From Homalodisca vitripennis (Eukaryota > Arthropoda > Insecta > Hemiptera > Cicadellidae): 64,000 nt of DNA. This document shows positions 24,901-34,429 of this stretch, piece by piece. The stretch spans positions 1-64,000 of the forward strand of contig NW_025778845.1 in the NCBI RefSeq assembly GCF_021130785.1. The letters are read 5' to 3'. The position numbers were made by a program, and so were the translations under genes. Below the pieces are notes generated by a model. The model was not told where the DNA came from. It made no database searches and saw only the letters and a program-made list of their open reading frames with translations. The first letter of the stretch is position 1, and each line of letters starts with the position of its first letter.

Positions 24901-27900
24901 CAATCTCAGATTTTTTTCTTAACCCCCTTCTCTACTTCTTTGATTGCTGCTATTTTTTGAGCCAAAGACAAAGTTTTGTATGTTCGAGGATTACGAGGTG
25001 ACGACATTTTGCTCAACGAACAAAGAGAAATCAGAAATTCTTTATTGATAATCTTTAAGATTACAAGTAGCGTCAATTAACAAAAAGTTTACATAGTTAT
25101 AAAATATAAAAGTTCATGTTTGTCTCTGTCAAGTTGTCAGTCCTCCATAAGTAAAAATTCCTCCACTGTGTAGATGGTTCTTTGCAAGAGCCAGTTTCTT
25201 TATTGCAGTCTTCATGTTAATGTGATTGTTTCCTATTTTCTTAATTTATTCTGGCAGAGCATTAAAAAGTTTTTTCCCAGCATAGGTTGGTTTTTTTCTC
25301 AAATACAGCTGTTCTGTGAAGAGGTAGTGGAAAGTCTTGACCATGTCTTGTGTTATGTTCATGAAGATTACTATTTCGAGGAAAGTCTTTTAATAAGCAG
25401 TACAATATCGTTTCCCAGAATATATAGAGAAGTCACTGTCAGTATATTCAATTCTTTAAAAGTAGCTCTGCAGCTTTCTCTAGGTCCTAGCTTCCCCATT
25501 AACCGGATTGCTTTCTTCTGAATTTTGAGGACTTTTAGTAGGTTAAATTGAGTTGTGCCCCCCCATGCTGCTATCCCATACCTGAGATGACTTTCAAATA
25601 GGGCATAGTACGCTATTTTTTGGTAGATTCAAGAGTGCTTGTTGCATGGGTCCCTTCGCAAAGCATAGAGTGATGAATTTAGCTTCAGGCATAAGTTGTC
25701 AATGTGATTTGTCCATGTCAAATGTATTATTTAGTGTTATTCCTAAATAATTCATGTCCTCTGTTTCTTGAATACCAGGGATTTCGGACACATAGTTTTT
25801 ATTAGTTCCTAGAGTGAGTTGTTTAGTTTTTCAAGCTGTTTAAAACCAGATCATTGTATTTGCAATATTGTTGGGCCATATTGAATGAGAATGTAGGAGT
25901 TTAATTTCTAGCTGTTCAACATCCTTCTGGGCTGAGAGTAGTACGGTATCGTCTGCGTACATGATGGAATTTGTGTAGTTTTTCCAAGAATATTTGGCAG
26001 GTCATTGGTGAATAAAATATATAACACTGGTCCTAAGACGGAGCCTTGGGGAACCCCTCGAGTCATAGGTAGTTTTTGAGATTTAACAGTACAGGTCTCT
26101 CCCATTCTTCTCTGTTTAACTTCTACAACTTGGTATCTTTCGTTCAAATAACTCTCAAACCATTTTAAGGCTGACTGTTGGACGCCAAGAGTTGTAGTTT
26201 GGCTAGGATAAGCTTATGGCCAAGACAGTCGAAAGCTTTGCTCAAGTCTAAAAAGATACTAGTGATGGTGTTGCCCTCTTCCAGGTTGTCTGTAATATAT
26301 TCAACAAGGTCTATTATTGCAGTTTGATGTAGATCTTTCTTTTCTGAAGCCATGTTGATTATTGGATAGGAGGTTATTGTCTTGTAGGTGAGTGAGTAGT
26401 CTAGAAAGAGTGATCTTCTCTATTATTTTTGATACAGTTGGTAGTAGTGAAATGGGACGGTAGTTTGTTGCTTCATCTTTGTTTCCTTGTTTATATTTAG
26501 GGTATACTTTGGCCTGTTTTAAGTTTTTTGGAAATATGCTCTGTATAAAGGATATGTTAGTGATGTGAAGGATTGGTTTCAGAAGTTCAGCTTCGCAAAA
26601 TTTTATGATTTTTGATGAAATCTCGTCCAAACCCGAGGAGGTTTTACTTTTCAATGAACGGATTGTTTGTTTAATTTCTTTTGGCTGTGGTTGGGGTCAT
26701 TTCTGTCATTGTGGTATCTATATTGTAAGCATGGACTATACAGTAAGTTGTCATTCGATATTTGGTGTTGCTTTAGCGTGTTTTCTGCTATATTTACAAA
26801 GAAGGTGTTAAGGTGGTCAGCGATTTTCTTTGGGTCCGTTTCTTTTATTCCGTCGATTGATAAATGATTCAAGTCTGATGTTGATTGGTTCTTAGCAGCT
26901 CTTTCTCTATTTATGAGTTCCCAGACTGCTTTTGTTTTGTTATTAGCGTGATATATGTGGTCTGCATTAGCTTCCTTCCTAAGTCGCCTGAGTTTCAGAT
27001 CATAGGCCTTCTTCTTCTGGTTTGCCTCAGATTTATCTTCAGTTCTTCCTGTGACATTAAACTTATCCTGCGCATTGATAAATTCCTTTCGTAATCTTAA
27101 GGTTTTCTTCATCATAGACTGTGTTCTTTCTAGAGTTGCTTTGTTTCTTGGTCTTGAGTGGGCAGGCAAGATCTAATGCCCTTGTAAAGGTATTAAGGAA
27201 GTTAATCGTAAGCGTCATCAATGTTGTTCGATTGCGTCACATTTCTCCCAGGTTTCTGTGGCTAGGATAGATTTTAGGTAATTTAGGTTCCTCACGCATG
27301 TGTTTCTGTATGTTGAGAATGTTATATTTTCAAATATTTTAGGAAAGTCAGCTGTGCAATATTGGCCAGTATGATCTGATAAGCCAGTGTTACAGATTTC
27401 GACATTTAGTTTACTGGGTGGGAGGTCAGTGCATATAAAGTCAATAGAGGAGTTAGAGGTGGCTGTGACTCTCGTTGGTGGCAGGGCAAGTCTCTTTAGG
27501 TCATGTGAAGCCAGCAGTTCATCTAGTGCACCTTGTTCTCGGTTTTCTGGTAAGGTTATCTATGTTGATGTCTCCAGTGATTATGATGTAAGAGGTTGTG
27601 TCTTTTGACTTCAGTTAAGGTGTCGTCTATCACTTGGAGTGCAGTCTCAAGATTTGCATTCGGTGGGTTTGTAATAGCCTAATATATGTATGTCCTTTTT
27701 ATTGCTAATTTTTATTTTAGTTCCAGTTACCTCACATACCATTTCTATACTGTATTTTTCCAGGTTGAGAGTGGTGGTTTTGTTGGCTAACTTCTTGTGT
27801 CTATATATAGCAACTCCTCCCTTTGATATGCTCTGTTCTGCCATATGCCACACACAAAGTCATAATTTACTTGAGCCTCAACATGATTGATGACATGCTG

Positions 27901-30900
27901 TTTTAGTCCGTGCTCAGTTAGGACCACTATGTCAGCAGGTTTAGTATGTAGTTGGTGTTCCAGTCTTTCGATTTTATTGCTTACTCTGTCTATGTTCTGA
28001 TGAAAAACTATGAGCTTCACTGTTTTTGTGTTACTTAGACAGGTGCGTCGTGAGGTTGGCTTGTTTCTAAAAATTGCTGGATGTGCTAGAGAAATTCGTA
28101 GAAGCTAAGGCAGATTCATTGTTTAGTGCATGAGAGCTCACCACTATTACAAGCATACCCATAATGTTTTTTCATATGCTTCTTATAGAAGGCAATGTAT
28201 TTTATGAAGAAGTCATCATAGGTTTCATTGCTTCTTTTTGATACTGAATTAAGTGGAGGAGAATTGCTCAAATTCATCTTTCCATAAGGCTTTCCATTCA
28301 CTTGGAGCTTCAGTGAATTTGCTTTATCTGCAGCTTTGGCCACTTGAAGGGAGACACTAAACATGTTTACCTTTTTACCTCTGGTTTTTCCAGGGTGTAA
28401 GTACTTTTTGTTTACTGGTTTCCTGAGGTCGGGGTAGGCTGCAATCTGTCAAAGTGGTTTGCAGTTTTTGTTTGCAGGTTTGGCTCGTTCCTGAAGTCGG
28501 GGGTAGGTTGCAATCTGTCAAAGTGGTTTGCAGTTTTTGTTTGCAGGTTTGGCTGGTTCCTGAAGTCGGGGGGTGGGTTTGCAATCTGTCAAAGTGGTTT
28601 GCAGTTTTTGTTTGCAGGTTTTGGCTGGTTCCTGAAGTCAGGGATAGGTTGCAATCTGTCAGAGTGGTTTGCAGTTTTTGTTTGCAGGTTTGGCTGGTTC
28701 CTGAAGTCAAGGCTTGGATTGTCTCTGTCATCGGTAATGTCAGGGGTGTTTTCTAGTTTTTCACTAAATGTTAGACTGGATCTTGAGGTCAAAGTATTAA
28801 TAGCTATCTCCATTCGTTCAAGTTTTGTTTTTATGTCAGATATTTCAACTTTGAAAAAAATTGAGCTGTCTCTAGTTTCATGATTATCTTGACTAGAGGA
28901 GGAAGTTTGAGTCGTAGTAGTGTGTTTCAAAATGCTTGTTTTTGAGACTTGGTTTTTCAGTTTTTTCCAGAGAGTCAAACACTAACAAATCTTATGTAAA
29001 ATTACGGAAGACATACAGCACTGTATGTAAACAAACGACAAGCGAGAAAGTTCACACCACCCGCACAGTTGTCAAGATAGACTAACCACGTGAAACTAAC
29101 GGTTGAATCAATTATACAAAACAAACAGCTGGTGGGGAGTGGAGTGGGTGGGGTGGAGTGATCTTGCAGGCAGCGGAGCTTGTGCCAGTCGCGATGAGTC
29201 ACGTCTACAAAAACAATAGGCGCGGAAGCATACAGCCGAGCCGGCCGGCCTGGCGGGAGGGTGGCTAGATTTGTGTCCCAATGGCCTTGAAGCAAGTGCC
29301 TTGCGAATAGAGAGAGTGCAGCGTCTTTTCGCGAATCTTTCCACTTTAAAATCGAATTATTTCCACGAATAAAAAGTTTCGAATTATCCAAAATAAACTT
29401 CGAATTAACCACGATATTTTTACATTACTTATATAGAAAATGCTAAGGACCAATATAAATATTCGAATTAAAGAAGATTTCGAATTATAGAAGTTCGAAT
29501 TAGCCAGGTTCCACTGTACCAACAAAGTTATCATCAATGAAAAATTTTCCGACCACTTTGATTTTTATCTTATTTTGTCTCTTCCAGTATGGCAAATTAT
29601 GAGAACACTGCTATTCCATAGTTTTCTCATAATAAAATATAGGCCACAGAAATGATCAATTTCTACAGTCTTCAATGTTAGTCAAAAAGGCATAAAAACA
29701 CCTACAACAATTCTAAACCTTATTAATAACTAGTGCTGCTGAAAAAATATCTTGATGGCTTTTATGACTATTAAATTACAGTCAAACTACCAAGGATATA
29801 TACAGTGAAACATGTTGCCACTACTTTTACTATTTCAAGAGTTAGACAAAAATAGAGGGTAATTTAGACAAATTTTAAAAACAAAATATTTTGAATTTGC
29901 ATGAACATTAACTCTTTTAGGACCAGCCATTATTACATCAAAGTAACATACAAAGGCTATCCAGAAAGTAGATTACGTTTTGCTATTTAGCCGACAGGGG
30001 CGAGACTATCTCTGCCATTTTGAGGTCAGGGAGTTTCTCCCTTCAGTGGCTATCCAGCCATGCTAGTGAGAGGTTACTGTCGCTCCTTGTTGTATTTCAA
30101 TAGCAGTTTAAAATGTGTGACGCACTTGAAAATCTCGAGTTGAGAAGTGTGGTCGGTAATACAATTTTTGTTGGCTAAGCGCAATAAACCAATTGAGATT
30201 TATCGCTAACTCTGTGAAGTTTATGGGAACGATGTATTACTGAAGGTGGAGTGCATCAGTGGTGCATTAAGTTTAAAAATGGCCAAACTATTGTGTATGA
30301 CAAGGAATTAAGTAGACGGTAAAACATTTTGACCGATGAAGTTGTATCTAAAGTCGATGAGAAGATTAAAGAAGACCGCCAATTCACAATAACAGAACTC
30401 TCACTTTCCTCAAATTTCAAAAGGAGTTTGTTGCATGAAATTGTTACACAGGATAATTGTTAATTGGAACTGTGGAAGGGTGTGACTGTATGGTAGAAGT
30501 CTCAGGCAGCAGAATTATATCATGCTGGAATTTCAAAACTAGTTTACCACTATTATAAATGTGTAAATCTGTATGGTGACTATGTTGAAAAATAGTTTTT
30601 TAGCTTCATTTTCAAATGAATATAATACAATTTCTGTCTTGTATTTTTTTGTTTACATCAAAACATAACCTACTTTCTGGATAGTTTTCGTATAACAGTG
30701 TGGGGACTAACTAGGGATATCATGATAAGGTGTACTTTTCCACTGACATATTGTAGACCACATTTTATGATTTGATATTTCTAGTAGCCTATTTCACTGT
30801 TGTTTTTGAGTATGTTTTACAGAGTAGTAGTCAAACTCACCATTATAAGAACTACACAAATGTTGTTTATAAACATACATTAAAAAAGATAGTAATTATG

Positions 30901-33900
30901 CTGGCACTGAAAAAAGTTACACTAACTTTCTACTACACTTTTGTGCACAATGCAAATAAGTAATATAGAGAATATTTAGAAGAGTCATTTATTTCTTTAT
31001 TCCACCTTAGACATTTAAATAAACCCAAAAATTTTATTTTTCTTTTTGCTAATTTTTTTACATTATTTTCTAATTATCTGCACTACTTATGTATTAAACG
31101 TATGTGTTTGTTGATTTTTTTAAATTTGGTCACTTAAACCGAACAATATCAAGGTCAAAATAAAAATAATTTCCACAGTATAAAATTCCTAGATTACCTT
31201 CAATCTAAAACTTATTTTAAAGTAATTATTTTACAGCTATAAGAAACACTCTTGTTAATATATGAAATATTGGGGTATGTTCCCAAAAATGGTAGAGTGT
31301 AATTTTGGGATATAGTAACCTTTTTTTTAGTCTTGGTCCTAAAAGGGTTAAGCACACTATTTTGTTATAACACCTCAAGACAAATACTTAAATTTCTCCA
31401 ATCTAATCCCACACAAGTTGTAATGAAAAATATTTCTCTCTTATATATCCTTGTGAAATCTAGTATGGTTTGATATTGGACTACACATCCTACTCAATCG
31501 ACCAGGACACAGGCCGCTTACCTGTTGAACACCGATGACTAGTGCCAAGTCATCAGTGGGCTTCCACCGACCCAGGTCCTTGGTGGCAGCGCCATGTGGC
31601 TGCTTCACCTTACGACTGCGCCTGTTTCCTGGCTTGCTGGATCGGCGTGACTTGTCCCCTGCCGGTCCCGGTGCAGGGGCCGCCATGTGTGCCGACATGG
31701 TGCTGGCACTGCTGACATCTATGCCCGACAGATCAGGTTTGCCATTAGCCAGAAATTTTAATGGGGTAGTTACTATACTGAGCTCCAATTTATTTCTTAT
31801 CAATTATATTTCTGTTACTTTATCTGTTGTTTTCCTATCTCATTGTTTAGAATTATGTAAATTTAGTCTTTCCAAAACAAGAAGAAGAGAATTAGATTAA
31901 TATGTGGTTGCCATCTTGTGTTAATAAACAGAAGGTGCATTATTAAAATTATTTTAAACAATACTGATCTTATGAACTCTCTTAGGTGGTTGGATGTTAA
32001 CATACTAACATCTTCAAAAAATTTATAAACTTTTTTACCTTGCAATCTTATAAGATAGATAAGCATATAAACCTTACAGTTGTAAGCACATAAAGAAGTT
32101 TCTGAAAAACTTGGTTTTGTTATAGTTAGTTATGAATTATGTTTGCAAATATATTCTCTTATGGTGATACACATGTACTTACACTTTCACTATATACCTC
32201 TTGCTTAAAATTCTCTTGTTAAATAAAGTTTTGCATGGCTCCTATCTCAAATTATAAAGAAATATCAAACAAATCATAGGAACTAATAATATTGTAAACA
32301 ACAGCATTTCAAAGGATTCTTAAACATGCCTTGTTTTGCTCTATAACATCTAATAACAAAGACATATATATTTATTTTCTAAACTTTGAAACGGCTGTTG
32401 CCTTGAAACTTTAAGAGATATAAAAAAATATATGCAAAAGTTGTTTAAAGTATTTAAGTTATCAAAAAAACACGTAGTTTTAAGTTTTTATTAGGAAATA
32501 GTCCAGATCAAAATTTTGCACAAATGCAAATGGCCGCCATCTTGATTGGTTGAGACTGGGTAGCAAACGTATTCAAACCCTGTATAAACTTAGCTGTACC
32601 AATAATTATTATCAAGTTTAATCTGAATCTATTCAAAATTATGGCAATTATTGTGATAAAATGTTGTTACAACCATTTATTGCATACTTAAAGTTTGTTT
32701 GGCTGCTCTCCTGAACCCTTAAGAGATATCATATAACATGTGAGAACATTTATAAATAAACTGCTGCATTTAAAAATTGAAACAAATATTTTGCCATGTG
32801 CAACTACTTACTATCTCTACTAAGCATGGTCTGGAAAAAATTAAAGCCAGAAATTACATCATAATTTCTATAAGATCTTCCTAAATTATTAATACACAGC
32901 AGAGGAATTATTTCCAAATAGTGACTTCTAATGCTATAAATGCCAATTTTCTAATGCTATGACTAGAGATCATTTGTATTAATAATTTTCTGGATGATTC
33001 TGAAGTTTATATAGTTTATATGAAATTCAGAATTTCTTTAAATCTGAACAAGACTCAAGACAAATTAAATTAAAATCCAAGTTTAATTTTAAAAAGACGA
33101 TTGTTTAAACCATTATCTTTCTTAGTACTTTATAAGGTTTAAACACCAATATAGGTAGAAACCAATAAAATAGTAACATATATTACATCGGTAACTCCTG
33201 TCGTTTCAGGTCCCTGCGAAGGAAAGAGAGTAATTAAATGACAATTACAACAGTGAGTAATAAACAGAGGCAAACTAAAGCAATCAAAAGCAACATTACC
33301 ATAGCTGTGTTTGACATTTTAACGTCCTATTAAATCTAAAACTGTAAATAACTCAATCCCTAGTCTAAAGAGCATTTTTTACAGCTATGTTGTTTATTTT
33401 GTTTTGTATTCATTTTACTGATAAAAGAGAAAGTAAACACGCAGCTTAAGATTTCCTCCAATCTTATATTTTATACGAGACCATCTGAGTTATTGCCAGT
33501 TTCAGGGTTGACATGCACAAAGACTGATGAAGCAGTACTACCAACACTCACAGTCACCTGAGGAGGTGGATGCCACAGACATGGAGGGGGTGCGGGTCCG
33601 GGGCACCTTACCGCTGAGACTGGCAGTGCTACCAACATTTAAGCTCGACTCCACTAACTCATCATCGAACTTGCGCCGCTTAATCGACCGGGAACTACTG
33701 TTTGTTTGAAACAAAGACATTAATAAGAGAGAATCAGATCCTCAATAAATTTTAATAGTGAGTTGATAATCAAGGATGTCATACAATATGTTATTATTAT
33801 GGATAAAGTTTAAGAAAACATTAGAATTCTAACCAATAAAAGTTAATAAGTTGGCTAATAAAAGAAGTTCTATTTTACTTAACCATAATGAGATAGGAAC

Positions 33901-34380
33901 TTGCTTAAAAATTAGGTAGTATAAAGAAAGCTAATGATATAATAAAAGCTTGTATATAGAAATCTAAACTAAACTTTATAAGCGCCTCATAAATATGACT
34001 TACCAATAACTGTTTAAAAAGTTTAAAGACCATTATCATTTTATTTGCATCTGCATTTGATCAATAATTTTTTACACTTTATTTATAGACAATTAACCTT
34101 CTCCAGTTGATTTACTGCGATGCACTTCTGGCGCTACCGGACTGAATTGCTTGAGCCGTTCTGCCATGGCAGAACATTCTTGCATGTTTATTATTTTAAC
34201 AACTCTATTCAAACAAAACTCCTACAAATTATACACTGTTGTAAATATTATTACATTCTTTATAATATGGTAGTATTTTAAAAACTATTAAGCTTATAAG
34301 GAAAACTAAATCTAAATGAAAACTCACTTGCTTTTTTCAAATGCAATTGTTTGTTTTTTAATACATATATATGTATAAAA

Positions 34381-34429
<49 letters not shown>

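Larger units (their letters stand above)
25036..28985 (-). mobile_element. LINE (second CR1/Jockey-like family) nested in Tigger
   Basis: On minus, 5' to 3': ORF1 (28978-28116), endonuclease (28020-27600), linker (27169-26651), reverse transcriptase (26654-25900) and C-terminal part (25.9-25.2 kb). The 3' tail contains AATAAAG at about 25038-25044. ORF1 shares the FSVSLQV-KAAD block with the LINE at 2.5-6.8 kb, and ORF2 shares its VFHQN-D and [12 protein letters not shown] motifs. Many frame breaks. Exact target duplication not resolved. Confidence 0.85.
23124..29516 (-). mobile_element. Tigger/pogo transposon split by a nested LINE
   Basis: TA target duplications at 23122-23123 and 29517-29518. 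Inverted ends CAGTGGAACTTGGATAATTC (left) and, inward from the right, CAGTGGAACCTGGCTAATTC. Both termini contain several AATTCGAA-type palindromes. Transposase lies on minus at 23627-25007. The LINE (about 25036-28985) sits immediately upstream of the transposase ATG, separating it from the Tigger 5' region (28986-29516), which is more GC-rich. Confidence 0.9.

Noticed and set aside
28454..28883. Plus-strand ORFs with VCSFCLQVWLVPEV repeats
   Set aside because: Antisense shadow of the LINE ORF1 tandem repeat.
29002..29412. 136-codon minus ORF in Tigger 5' region
   Set aside because: No conserved motif; lies in the noncoding GC-richer 5' part of the Tigger element.
34090..34180. Possible first exon of MCRS1 with CCATGG context
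   Set aside because: A better first exon at 36979-37091 fits both phase and conserved KRRSSSR junction.
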